Assembly (NCBI GenBank): GCA_914767715.1
Contig: OU612069.1
Span: forward strand, 25,913,387-25,977,386
DNA from: Membranipora membranacea
Lineage: Eukaryota > Bryozoa > Gymnolaemata > Cheilostomatida > Membraniporidae
Length of the DNA: 64,000 bases
Reading direction: 5' to 3'
Below are positions 24,381 through 35,100 of this stretch, piece after piece (position 1 is the first letter of the stretch; every line of letters starts with the position of its first letter). Below the pieces are notes generated by a model, which ran no database searches, had not been told where the DNA came from, and saw only the letters and a list, made by a program, of their open reading frames with translations. The translations under genes were made by a program, and so were the position numbers.

Positions 24381-24859
24381 TTGTGTACATACCGAACATT
24401 ATCATAGATCTATCTAGCTTTTTTTATTCTATGATTTATGGAATGATGAATGCGGGCTGCTGCATACTCATTTTCATTAAAATATAACTTTCATGTCCCA
24501 ATTTGGCAAAATCATAACAAATTCACCATAGATTGAAGCGATTGTAATCCAGTCAATTCTGTGGCAAAAGTAGCAATAAAAGACAAAATTAGCTGAAACG
24601 CATGATAGTAATCATGAAGGAATTATAATGGCTGACATTGAATTGCAAAATTTTATGTGTTGAGATATATACAATAATATAATTATTTTATGCCGTTTTG
24701 TACATTAATTTCATACATTTGCATGACAAAATTATCCTTTTAAACTTGATGAGTATTCGATTTTAGTACAGTTGTACAGCTCTTAATCAAATTATTATAT
24801 ATATACTTTTATTGGCAACCAAAGTCATCAAACTCTGGAATTCAAATTCTGGAATCAAA
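24381..24859. other. Intergenic, no supported gene
   Basis: AT-rich sequence up to the non-LTR fragment, with an ATATATATA tract near 24798. No exon found. Confidence 0.45.
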
Positions 24860-25400
24860 ATCTGGAAAATTTAGATCTTTACATGGATGAGAGTATAACA
24901 GTCAAGGTCAGACCCAGAAGCCAAAAGAGTTTTTTGGTCACATACTTATATAGACCTCCCCAATCAAAAGCATCATGGAACACAGACTTTTCAGAGTTTG
25001 TCGAGCGTTGTTATGGTTTGAACGATGAAAATATAATATTTGGTGATTTCAATATTTTGTTTTGCTGAATCCAACTTCGAAAAACAGGTGGTTAGATAAT
25101 GCTACCTCTCCACTACTGTTGAATCAACTTATATCTGAACCCACTCGCATAACTAATTCATCAAGGACACTAATTGACCACATCTATTCAAGTAAAAGTG
25201 ACAATATTGCTAAATCTGGTGTCATCAAATATTCACTGAGTGATCATTTCATGATAGTAGCTTCAAGAGAGATTGATAGAAATTTTAAAATATCTAAACA
25301 AAGATGTAAGGTAGCCTTTTTGGATTATTCATTTGCAACACCTGAAAACATTTTTAACACATTCTCAAGGGAAAATTTTGGTTACGTACTGTATGAATAA
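24860..25400 (+). pseudogene. Non-LTR retrotransposon endonuclease fragment
   Basis: Plus-strand frames 24883-25068 and 25062-25400 together give the C-terminal half of an AP-type endonuclease: SFLVTYLYRPP, then IIFGDFN, then after a frame change ISEPTRITNSSRTLIDHIYS and SLSDHFMIVASREI. These are hallmarks of CR1/Jockey-clade elements. The frameshift at about 25065 and the absence of any RT downstream in this orientation mark it as dead. Confidence 0.8.
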
Positions 25401-25842
25401 ATAGAGGTGTCAAAAAATTGTTTATCTTATGCCCAAAAAATGAGGTGAAATAACATACAAGCTTACGAAGAAGTAGGAGCTGTAATGATTGTGTAATGGA
25501 TTCGGTTGGAATGAGATAATATGGATTGTAATGCACATTGGCGATAATGCGTAAAGACCGCTTTTGCAACAAAAATAATCTATTGAGGGCATTATTGCTG
25601 GACAAGTTGCCAATGATGTGGATCCCATATATAAGGTGACAATAGATAAACTGAAAGTAAAATGTCCGGGCAATTGTTATTTTCAAGAAGTATCTCAAAT
25701 TTTGAAGTAGGTAAACATTCCGTTGTACCTTTTTAAATACATATTCTAGGTGATCTTGCCATGAAAGCGAGTCAATCAACACAAAACCCAGAAGATTGCA
25801 ACAAAGTAAATACAACTCAAAAAAGAGTATGAGTGCATACAT
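25401..25842 (-). pseudogene. Non-LTR retrotransposon RT C-terminal fragment (opposite orientation)
   Basis: The minus strand encodes FVLIDSLSWQDHLEYVFKKV, an LQKRSLRII motif and FTSFFGHKINNFLTP, matching the thumb and C-terminal region of CR1/Jockey-like reverse transcriptases. It abuts the plus-strand endonuclease fragment tail to tail, so two truncated insertions or an inversion meet at about 25400. The frame is open for roughly 160 codons. Confidence 0.8.
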
Positions 25843-26152
25843 TTTTTCAATATTTTATATTTGAAGCTTTCTTAATGTATCAAATGGAGCACATTTGATT
25901 TCACAGTATCTGGCATACACTATTATAATGGAGAAAATGAATTTATAGCTAATCAACAGATTGTAAGGGAATTTTACATGATTTAATTGATATTTATGTG
26001 TATTATATCATATTCCACAGTCGACTGGTATTTGCTCTTGGAAATTGGATATTTATGTTAAGTCAGCATTTCAATATGTAAATCACTGTTTTAATGGATA
26101 AATGAGCTGGCTTGTAATGCAGCTTGCCAGATTTTGTGAACAATCATAACAG

Positions 26153-26309
26153 TATTGTAAATAGTGTAGTTGTAGTTGTGTTCCCTTTGTCTAATTAGAG
26201 TTGTGTTACCTTTTTCCCATGATGCATTGCGTTCTTCCTTCTTTGTTCCTCCCATGGCTACTCAATACAAGCAATTATATTCTCTCAAAGAACAAGTCAA
26301 TTAACAACA
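26153..26309 (+). repeat. 5' LTR of the copia element
   Basis: 157 bp, ending in ACA immediately before the primer binding site. Matches the 3' LTR except AACAACA versus AACTACA near the end. Confidence 0.9.
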
Positions 26310-26323
26310 GGTTATGGGCCCAG
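26310..26323 (+). promoter_or_regulatory. Primer binding site for a half-tRNA initiator Met primer
   Basis: GGTTATGGGCCCAG is complementary to the anticodon stem-loop region of eukaryotic initiator tRNA-Met (CTGGGCCCATAACC). Priming from an internal cleaved tRNA-iMet, rather than its 3' end, is known for Drosophila copia-type elements. The site abuts the LTR with no spacer. Confidence 0.85.
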
Positions 26324-26347
26324 GTTACTCTGCATAACATACTGAAG

Positions 26348-29300
26348 ATGGGTGATAAGTGGGAGCTTACTAAGCTCCAGCCTGACAACTATACAACCTG
26401 GAAGTTCAAACTCAAACACTACCTGATAGCCAAAAATCTGTATGGCTTTGTGGACAATACTGTAACTGCTCCTGCTGATGATGCCTCTGCGAAGGATAAG
26501 CAAGAGCATGCCTCTAGAGCTGCTATGGCACTGAGTCATATAGTATTAGCGGTGAGTGATGAGCTCTTATACCTGATAACAGAATGTGAGACCGCTAAAG
26601 CAGCATGGGACAAATTGCAAGCTCATTTCGAGCGTGACAGCCTGGCTAACCGTTTGTTTCTCAAAAAGAAATACTTCCGAACTGTCAAGGATGAGAATGA
26701 ATCGATCGAAAGTCATCTGAAGCATATGAAAGAGATTACGAACAAACTAGCAGCTATAAAGGCTCCAGTGAGTGAGGAGGATCAAGTAGTAACTCTACTC
26801 GGCAGTTTGCCCGACAGCTACGATACGCTCGTTACCGCCCTCGAAGCTCACGGTGAGACATTGACATTACAATACGTATCAAATGCTCTGATGAATGAGG
26901 AACAAAAACGGAAAGCCACGGAGGAACAAAGATCTCCGGCGTATGCCGGCGTTCAAGGGATCAGAAATAACCCAGCTAATTCTGATTCCGCCCTGTTAAC
27001 TGATAACAGAACCCCTAGGGGCTGCTTCATATGTGGAAATCCCAACCACTATCAGAGAGAATGTCCCGCAAATAGAGGCCATCAGCGTGGCAGAGGAGGC
27101 CTACGCCCTGGTCGTGGCCGTCAGCACAACTCCAGTAGCACTCTCCAGTCGCACATGGCTCAGATGAGTATGGACGACGAGTATGGTGAAGGGTCAGCTT
27201 TCATAGTATCGAAACCCAACACTGATGACCACTCCGTCACACATCACTGGATCATTGATAGCGGTGCGACAAGTCATATGTCCAGTCTTAAGAGTGAGTT
27301 TCACGAGTATACCCCACTAGAGCGATCTGAAACAGTGACGATAGCTGATGGTTCAAAAGTCGAAGTGGTAGGTAAGGGTAGCATCAAGCTGAGAATAAGG
27401 GTGAGTGGCTCTAACTATCGTCAATGTACGCTGTATGATGTATTGTACATACCTAACTTGAATGGTAATTTGTTCTCTGTAAAAGCAGCAACACAACGTG
27501 GATTTGTTGTTCAGTTTGGCCACTCTCGTTGCTGGATTAAGAATAGACGTCAAATGGTGTGTGCCCGTGGGACATTGGTCAACAAACTTTACTTCCTAGA
27601 TATAGATTCTGCTCACGATGATCACTCTGCAGCACTGTCTGCTATATCAAACTGTACATTATGGCATCAACGCCTAGCCCATGTCAACACTGCCAGTATC
27701 CGTAACATGAGTAAATGGAGTGTCAATGGTAGTGACTTACATGTTAATGATGATATAGGTGTTTGTGAGCCATGTGTGTTAGGGAAAATGGCTCGTAAGC
27801 CGTTCAAGGCTTCTGGAATAAAGTCTAAGCATGTGTTAGAGCTAGTGCACACCGATGTATGTGGCCCGATGAGAAATGAAACAATAGGTGGTAGTAGGTA
27901 TTTTGTTTCCTTTATTGATGATTTCACTAGATTCACTCATGTGTATTTTCTGCGTAATAAATCTGATGTTTTCTCTACATTCAGGGAATATGAAGCTTTG
28001 GTTACTAACATGACCGGTCAGACAATAGGGACATTACGTAGTGACAATGGGGGCGAGTATATCTCACACGAGTTTGAGGACTATCTGCAGTCACAAGGTA
28101 TTCACCATCAGGTAACAGTACGACACACCGCTGAGCAAAATGGCTGTGCTGAGCGCTACAATCGGACAGTTTGTGAGGCTGCACGTGCTCTCATCATACA
28201 GTCTGGCCTACCCAAATCATTCTGGGCTGAAGCCATCGCCACGGCTGTGTATATACGAAACCGTGTGCCGACTCGAGCTCACACAGATATGACAACTCCT
28301 CATGAGCTGTTACATGGTAGAAAGCCTGACCTTGGTAGTCTCCGCGTGTTCGGTTGCAGAGCCTATGCACACATACCCGACCCCCTTCGACATAAGATGG
28401 ATGCAAAAGCTGAAAGTATGGTACACGTGGGATATAGCCTCAGAGCCAAAGGCTATCGTTTGTATGATCCCTCGACCAAGAGAGTGGTGGTACGAAGAGA
28501 TGTTGTGTTTGACGAAACAAAGTTTGGTATGCCTTCACTGCCTACGATCGAACAAAGCATAGCCAAACCTGACTCTGTAGCCTTAGAACCTCCCACAGGT
28601 GTCATGCCTAGCACAACTGCACGCCCTGCTCGTACCAAAAATCCAATCATTCGTTATGGAATAGATGAGTATGCACAGGTGACTCAACACTACGCCTGTG
28701 CTGTGACAAGCGTTGACGAACCAGTTAGTCTCTCTGATGCTAGCAAAAGTCCACACTCTGACCAGTGGTTGGCAGCTGCTGAGACTGAGTACCAAGCATT
28801 GATGGATAATGAGACCTGGGATTTGGTCGAACTGCCACCAGATCGCCAGACAATAGGCTGTAAGTGGGTGTTTAAAGCCAAACACTCTACTGATGGTACA
28901 ATCGAGAGGTACAAAGCCCGACTGGTAGCTAAAGGGTATGCACAGCAGGCTGGTGTAGATTATGATGAAACTTATGCTCCCGTGGTAAGTTTCCCCGCAC
29001 TCAGAGTAGCTCTCGCTCATGCTGTAAATCGTGAAATGTATATACATCAGATGGATGTAGTCACGGCTTTCCTGAATGGAAATCTTGAGGAAGATATCTT
29101 TATGGCTCAGCCTCCTGGTTTTATCAAGCCGGGTAATGAAAACCTAGTCTGTAAACTGAAGAAGTCACTCTATGGACTAAAACAATCTCCACGCTGTTGG
29201 AATGTAGTGCTGGACAGTTTCCTCAAATCACTCGAATTCTCACCGTCTGGTGCAGATCAGTGTATTTACACTCGTACCGTTGAAACCGTTCAGACCATCA

Positions 29301-30247
29301 TAGCAGTCTATGTGGACGACTTGGTGATAATGTCTGACAGCCTTGATCAGATCAACATAGTAAAGAATGCCCTATCCCGACAGTTCAAAATGAAGGATCT
29401 TGGCGAGATTCATCAGTGTTTGGGTATTGCTATAAAACGAGGGGATAACTCCCTGAAGCTCACTCAGAAGCATTACATAACTCAGCTGCTAAAACGGTTT
29501 GGTATGGAAGACTGCAACACTGCACCTACCCCTGCAGCACCTGACGTCAAGTTATGCAAAGAAGATGGTAGTAAACCAACTGATCAAGCTATGTACCAAT
29601 CAATCATTGGTTCTCTGCTCTACGCAGCTTCAGCAACACGCCCTGATGTCTCACATTCAGTGGGAGTTCTGTCAAAATTCAATGCAGCCCCATCCGAAGC
29701 CCACATGACTGCTGCAAAAAGAGTACTGCGATATCTCAAGGGGACCAAGGAATATGGTATAGTATACACTAAATCAGATTTGCCACCACATGTATATTCT
29801 GATGCAAGCTGGGCAGACAACAACGCCAATCGCCACTCTACCTCAGGCAATATCTTCATAAAGTGTCAGGCACCAGTTAGTTGGTCCAGTAAGCAGCAGA
29901 GTGTAGTTGCCCTATCAACCGCCGAAGCCGAGTATATTTCTGCTTCAGAGGCTGCAAAAGACGCCTCTTGGTTCCGTCAGCTCCACTCCGACCTCAATGA
30001 TCCATGCAATGAGCCGCTTACTCTGTTTGTTGATAATCAGTCCGCTATTGCAATAGCAAACAACAACACCAGCAGTAAGCGCACAAAGCATATCGACATT
30101 CGCTATCATTATATAAGAGAAGAAATCGCTAACAATCGCATAAAAACTGAACATTGTCCCTCTGTGAAAATGAAAGCCGATATTCTGACAAAATCGCTGC
30201 CCCATGACAGATTTGTCGCCATCAGAGACATGCTCGGTATGAGATAA
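26348..30247 (+). CDS. Copia Gag-Pol polyprotein (1,299 aa)
   Basis: The open frame begins at 26201, but the first 49 codons come from LTR and primer-site sequence. I take ATG 26348 (MGDKWELTKLQ) as the start. In order (numbered from that Met): Gag; zinc knuckle CFICGNPNHYQREC at about 226-239; protease IIDSGATSHM at about 302; GAG-pre-integrase HHCC region (WHQRLAH..CEPC) at about 440-476; integrase D503, D566, E602 with exactly 35 residues between the last two; RT from about 838, with YVDD at 988-991; RNase H with HVYSDASWAD and STAEAEYISA. PR-IN-RT-RH order defines Ty1/copia. All catalytic motifs are present, so the element may be competent. No separate gag frame or frameshift is seen, so Gag:Pol ratio control must use another mechanism. 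Confidence 0.95.
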   Translation: MGDKWELTKLQPDNYTTWKFKLKHYLIAKNLYGFVDNTVTAPADDASAKDKQEHASRAAMALSHIVLAVSDELLYLITECETAKAAWDKLQAHFERDSLANRLFLKKKYFRTVKDENESIESHLKHMKEITNKLAAIKAPVSEEDQVVTLLGSLPDSYDTLVTALEAHGETLTLQYVSNALMNEEQKRKATEEQRSPAYAGVQGIRNNPANSDSALLTDNRTPRGCFICGNPNHYQRECPANRGHQRGRGGLRPGRGRQHNSSSTLQSHMAQMSMDDEYGEGSAFIVSKPNTDDHSVTHHWIIDSGATSHMSSLKSEFHEYTPLERSETVTIADGSKVEVVGKGSIKLRIRVSGSNYRQCTLYDVLYIPNLNGNLFSVKAATQRGFVVQFGHSRCWIKNRRQMVCARGTLVNKLYFLDIDSAHDDHSAALSAISNCTLWHQRLAHVNTASIRNMSKWSVNGSDLHVNDDIGVCEPCVLGKMARKPFKASGIKSKHVLELVHTDVCGPMRNETIGGSRYFVSFIDDFTRFTHVYFLRNKSDVFSTFREYEALVTNMTGQTIGTLRSDNGGEYISHEFEDYLQSQGIHHQVTVRHTAEQNGCAERYNRTVCEAARALIIQSGLPKSFWAEAIATAVYIRNRVPTRAHTDMTTPHELLHGRKPDLGSLRVFGCRAYAHIPDPLRHKMDAKAESMVHVGYSLRAKGYRLYDPSTKRVVVRRDVVFDETKFGMPSLPTIEQSIAKPDSVALEPPTGVMPSTTARPARTKNPIIRYGIDEYAQVTQHYACAVTSVDEPVSLSDASKSPHSDQWLAAAETEYQALMDNETWDLVELPPDRQTIGCKWVFKAKHSTDGTIERYKARLVAKGYAQQAGVDYDETYAPVVSFPALRVALAHAVNREMYIHQMDVVTAFLNGNLEEDIFMAQPPGFIKPGNENLVCKLKKSLYGLKQSPRCWNVVLDSFLKSLEFSPSGADQCIYTRTVETVQTIIAVYVDDLVIMSDSLDQINIVKNALSRQFKMKDLGEIHQCLGIAIKRGDNSLKLTQKHYITQLLKRFGMEDCNTAPTPAAPDVKLCKEDGSKPTDQAMYQSIIGSLLYAASATRPDVSHSVGVLSKFNAAPSEAHMTAAKRVLRYLKGTKEYGIVYTKSDLPPHVYSDASWADNNANRHSTSGNIFIKCQAPVSWSSKQQSVVALSTAEAEYISASEAAKDASWFRQLHSDLNDPCNEPLTLFVDNQSAIAIANNNTSSKRTKHIDIRYHYIREEIANNRIKTEHCPSVKMKADILTKSLPHDRFVAIRDMLGMR

Positions 30248-30379
30248 ATATCTGTGTAGGTTAGATTAGGATTAGTTTCTGTCTGACCGGCATAGGCTAG
30301 GTGTAGGGACCTTTTTCTATCCCTAATTCATGATCACTTTGTTGTACTTGTATTTTACATTTTGTAGAAAACTGCAACT

Positions 30380-30388
30380 AAGTGGGAG
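30380..30388 (+). promoter_or_regulatory. Polypurine tract of the copia element
   Basis: AAGTGGGAG lies directly before the 3' LTR, the expected position and composition for plus-strand priming. Confidence 0.8.
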
Positions 30389-30545
30389 TATTGTAAATAG
30401 TGTAGTTGTAGTTGTGTTCCCTTTGTCTAATTAGAGTTGTGTTACCTTTTTCCCATGATGCATTGCGTTCTTCCTTCTTTGTTCCTCCCATGGCTACTCA
30501 ATACAAGCAATTATATTCTCTCAAAGAACAAGTCAATTAACTACA
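30389..30545 (+). repeat. 3' LTR of the copia element
   Basis: 157 bp with one difference from the 5' LTR. Followed by the AACAG duplication and then the resumed tRNA-linked flank. Confidence 0.9.
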
Positions 30546-30785
30546 AACAGTACCTTTGAACATCCAATCAATATGGGATGAGTACATGTTGAAAGCTTTG
30601 CCATTTTATAATGATTTATATCTAGCTTGTAACAAAACATTCACAAACCACTGCAGTACCATTGCTCAGCAACTGTTCACCAAATTCCTCTTTTTATGAT
30701 TGCATAAGGTGGGTGAGTTTTGGCCGACTTTCACTAAAAGTACTTTTGTGAAAATAATGCTGCCATATCTTTATTCACATACAAT

Positions 30786-30858
30786 GGCCGGTTAGCTCAG
30801 TTGGTTAGAGCGTCGTGCTAATAACGCGAATGTCATGGGTTCGACCCCCATACTGGCC
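30786..30858 (+). tRNA. tRNA-Ile (anticodon AAT)
   Basis: Sequence identical to the gene at 22139, with the same acceptor, anticodon and T-arm pairing and a nearby TTTT stop. The copia element is 240 bp upstream, consistent with the tolerance of tRNA-proximal DNA for such insertions. Confidence 0.95.
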
Positions 30859-31311
30859 ATATGTTTTGCTGTCACTATTCAATGATTAAACAAAGAATTT
30901 AAGTTCCTTATACTGGTCCGGAAAAAGCATATGGCCACTAACAACCCGAATGGTAAGAGTTACTTTGTTTGATTTGATGAAGTTAGAAACACTTTGAAAC
31001 AAACAAGTTTCTTGAAAGCATAAAATCTAAGTAGGCCAATCCCTATTATAACAATATCGACATTTAGATAATGAGTTATATATTTGGCCATAAATATAAA
31101 TTGCAATAAAACTACTGAGAGCAGGTCCAGGGATATATATTTATCATACGCTTAGCAATTGAGTTACATTTGTGATGGATTACAAAACTCTTTCGGTGTA
31201 AGAATATGTCACGATTTAAGCATAGAATTTAAGAAAAACTCATTTAAATTGGTATAAAACAATACGGGTTGATTTAGTCATCAGATGACTAATCATTTTC
31301 CTCCTATAACT

Positions 31312-31384
31312 GGCCGGTTAGCTCAGCTGGTTAGAGCGTCGTGCTAATAACGCGAATGTCATGGGTTCGACCCCCATACTGGCC
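31312..31384 (+). tRNA. tRNA-Ile (anticodon AAT), third intact copy
   Basis: Differs from the other two by one D-loop base (CAGCTGG for CAGTTGG). The cloverleaf is intact. It lacks an immediate TTTT: the first T run lies about 35 bases downstream, so transcripts may carry a longer trailer. The 5' context TCCTATAACT is shared with the copy at 22139. Confidence 0.92.
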
Positions 31385-32159
31385 ATATATTATGCCATCA
31401 CTGTTCACAGACTGCATTTTTATTTTTTTTATTATGACCCAGTCATTGAATTCAATGGACCCAGTATTTGGCATACTTTCACTAACAACCTGATGCCTAG
31501 TGGCAAAAGTCACTCCGATCAAGTGGGTGACGTAGGCAAAATTTTTCAAACAAGTTATTCTTCAAAAAAGCACAAAATCTAAGAATCGGATATTGAAAAC
31601 TTACAGGCAATATAATAGACCACTTTACTAGGATGTATTACTACAATGTATTAAATCTGCTATAACGCTCTGAAGTTCTCTCCATGTTGATGTATAGCAA
31701 CAAGGCTAAATATTTGCACAACAAGCATACATTGAGGTATGCATAATTGTGAAGAAATTATAAGAAAAAGTGATCACTGAGTCATTGAACTATCCGTTTT
31801 ATATGAGAATGATATTTTAAGATTTATTTTAAGATTTGACAGAATTATTCAGTCCAGTGCACACCAGGATTGCAAACAATTTACATTCCTTCTTTCAAGA
31901 AGCACTTATCATAACATTGGCCATATCCTGTTACCGTTTGCATACGTACTTAAGACTCTCAAACTATTGATTCTGAGATATTTAAGGTCAAAAGCAATAT
32001 CTTTTATGCCTTCCATATCATTTTGGAAAACACTATGACTCAATCTTCCACAACAGATCAAAGGTATATGATCCATCCAATTTGAATTGCAATGATTGTA
32101 GGTTAGACTGAGATCTTTTATCATTATCTAAGATATGGTGAGAGGATTGCGGCAGCCCC
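31385..32159. other. No firm gene; possible alternative last exon of the 32-35 kb gene
   Basis: The minus-strand frame at 31909-32105 can be entered after GATCTCAG in phase with the donor at 32163 and runs about 65 codons to a stop (ending NGNRIWPML). It is not recognisable and could be chance in AT-rich sequence. The rest is the tRNA-flank repeat and AT-rich spacer. Confidence 0.3.
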
Positions 32160-35100
32160 TTACCTCACTAAATCTTTACGATAGAACTTCTTCTGCATCT
32201 CTGGTTGCACTTCTGATACAGCTTCTCCTACTGGATTATAAACTACATCTCCTTCTCTTCTCTTTACAATTTTGACTTGATTTCCTGATCTGAATCTTTG
32301 TCTGTAGTAGCCACACTCTCTCCGTTTATGCTCCTCTATAGCTACAGGGAACTTATTAGGGTGTGTGTCATACAAGTCGTCATCTGAATCGGATGCCTAG
32401 GTGAGAGCACACATAAATAAGTATTAGTAAAACACATCAATCATATTAGTTCTCAATCCATTTGTCTTGGCTGGATTAATTACTCCGCCTGGATATGTGG
32501 TTCTAGATTAAAGCCTGGTGCCAAATTGCAGGAAAATTGCAGGATTTCTGGGCATTAAAAGGTCTTGCAACAGTGCTGCAATTCTGAACCATAAACATCT
32601 CAGAAGTCTTAGGAGACTAAAGACTCTTGCAAGTTTTGCAAGACCAATTTTTTGCACGACAGTTGCAACAGGATAGCCTAGAAAAATTAATTGTGAACCA
32701 TAGGGCTGAGATTTCGGACTAGAATCTCGATAAAATCTTTATGATTCTGCAATCAATTGTGAACGACAATCTTAGAAGATTATTGCGCAACTGCTGCATG
32801 AATTCTAGAGTAACATCTTATGCAATTGTGAAGCAAAAACTCGCAAGGCTGATAGGACTCTTGCAAGAGCACTGCCAGGCCTTGCAAGAGTCTTGAGAAG
32901 ACTCTTGAAATTGCCTTCTGCAATTGGGCATCAGGATTAGGTGATTTATTATTTAATCTAATTCTGTCTACCTAATTGACACTCTCTAACTTGATTATCA
33001 TTCTAACAATACAAAATATTGAAATGAACCGACTCCTACAACTCATTCTCTATCATCAAAAGGAAAAAGACAATCATTAGAACAAGGCAAACCACTTTTT
33101 CTCATATTATGATAAGGACCAATCCCCAAGTCTATGGCCTGTCACTTTAATAAAAGGAGTGCTCCTATAGCCATTGTTTTCATATCAATGAGTGAATTAG
33201 AGACATAATTTCCTCATGATAGGATAGATGTTAGTTAGTCAATTTGGTACACATCGGATCTTCACATGTGCTGATTGAGCAGTACACAGTTCCTTGTTCC
33301 TGTAATACCGATGTATATGAGCAGCGTATTTCAAAAATGATACCTCACGCTTAGCAATCAAACTAGGAGCTTTGATTTGATAATAACAAGCGGTAAGCAT
33401 GGTTGTGGTCAATGTTTGGCAAAGGCTCTGCATGCAATACATTGATGGTGCACTACAACCCGCCTTCACTTGAGTGACAAATCCATGAACTTAGTACTCA
33501 GTAGATCGCATCGTTCTTAATCAAACTTCAGAGGTCGCTAGCCTGGAAAAACCATCTGCCTCATTGAACAATAAGGACGCAATTTTCCGAGTTGGCTAAG
33601 GTCAGATAACCGACAACAAATTGTCTGGCCCCTGAAAAGCTATGGTGATGAAAACCCTATTAAGCCCTGCAATTTCCGTATCGGAACTGCTGGCTGTCAG
33701 ATTGTCCTCTTGCTTATGCTATAGCTTTTTTAACAGATTCTATACGTTCAAAATTTCTTTAAGTTCTAGGTTAGGTTTTAACGTGGAACCTTGATCGGTA
33801 GTTGCTATTGCAGAGAAAGAAAACTTCTCGGATTATGTCATAGATAAGTGTTATTATTGTTATTCCTATTAGTCTATTCGCTTCAACTTTGGCTGATCAC
33901 ATAGTCCATTCGGACCAGGACTCAAAATAGAACAAGAACAACAAAATCATGCATGTGATAAAAGAACCCTCTTGTATGGTATTGCTCTATACAGGAGGAC
34001 ACTGTCACTAACCACTGCAGCTCCGGCCTTGTAGTGATACGCTTCACGCTGGGTTAAGGCTGTCAGTGGTTGAAGAGTGACAGTCAAGATATGGATATGA
34101 AAAAAAAACTTCAATGACGTTGCTTCATTCTAAAAACTTCGCCCTATTAATGTTACCCCCTTTTCCATGTTTCTTACTTGGATCTGCCACTTTGTGCCCC
34201 ATTTGTGAAATAGCATATATGCGCCATCAGAACGGCCATAAGAAACTACACCAGACACAGTCTTCAGTTTGCTCTGTTCAAGACGCTTCAACGGATGTCA
34301 TTTTCGCGCCTCGGCTCAGGTGCTTCGCACCTGAGAGCTTGGATTTTGCTACCCAAAAGGTTGAGACCCCTGGTGACACTAATGACCTGGAAACCTAGTT
34401 TTCACTATACAACCGCTTCCTAGCCGCACCTTGGTGCAAACATCCTCTGAATAGACGGACAGCTACTATTATATATTTATTCACGCAAGTAGTCTCTACT
34501 TGTAATAATACACACTTGCTTTTCTTTTACCATGCCGTCTTGAAAAGTCCTATAGTACCTATTATACCTAGGTTTTACACTATCGATTAGAACCTTGACA
34601 CCAAAGTAGGAACTTATCAGTTGATATTTGCTTGAGAATGCCACAAATATTATTTCAAAGCTCAGATAACATTACCTCTAAAACCTGAGACAATCGATGA
34701 CTTCTGATGATCCTTTTCCCACTGCCAGCAATGGAACAATCTGCATCACTCTCTTTAAAGTCCCCGTGTGATATTTCCAGTTGACTCAGACCAAGATCCC
34801 CTGGCCCTGTAGAGGCAGATGGCATACTGCCTGAATTCTCGATAAGATTACCATTTTCATCAACGCCTTTCTCAGTGTTCTTAGCAGGATCTTGTGTCAT
34901 ATAAGCAGTTCTTAAAGGTGATATTACTTTCTGATCTGGATTATCAGTTGCTAAGTTAGTCCGAGATGAAGCGGCACTGATAGCTCTCCTATGTGTGCGT
35001 GTAAACTCCACAACATTGTTAGCGGAGACTCTAGGTAATGACTTGGAACTGCGAGCAACTCCAGAAGATTGAGGTCTCAGCACTCGAGGTCCAGGGTCAC

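Larger units (their letters stand above)
26153..30545 (+). mobile_element. Full-length Ty1/copia LTR retrotransposon
   Basis: Two 157-bp LTRs (26153-26309 and 30389-30545) differ at one position as read, and the element carries one uninterrupted Gag-Pol frame. The 5-bp direct repeats AACAG lie at 26148-26152 and 30546-30550. With the canonical TG start (26156) no 5-bp duplication is found, so the LTR appears to begin TATTGTAAATAG. Near-identical LTRs, an intact frame and an intact target duplication mean a very recent insertion. It sits inside the duplicated 5' flank of a tRNA-Ile gene. Confidence 0.95.

Noticed and set aside
26201-26347. First 49 codons of the copia frame
   Set aside because: They come from LTR and primer-site sequence; the ATG at 26348 starts a typical Gag.
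28583-29047. 154-codon minus frame and other minus frames under Gag-Pol
   Set aside because: Shadows of the copia polyprotein.
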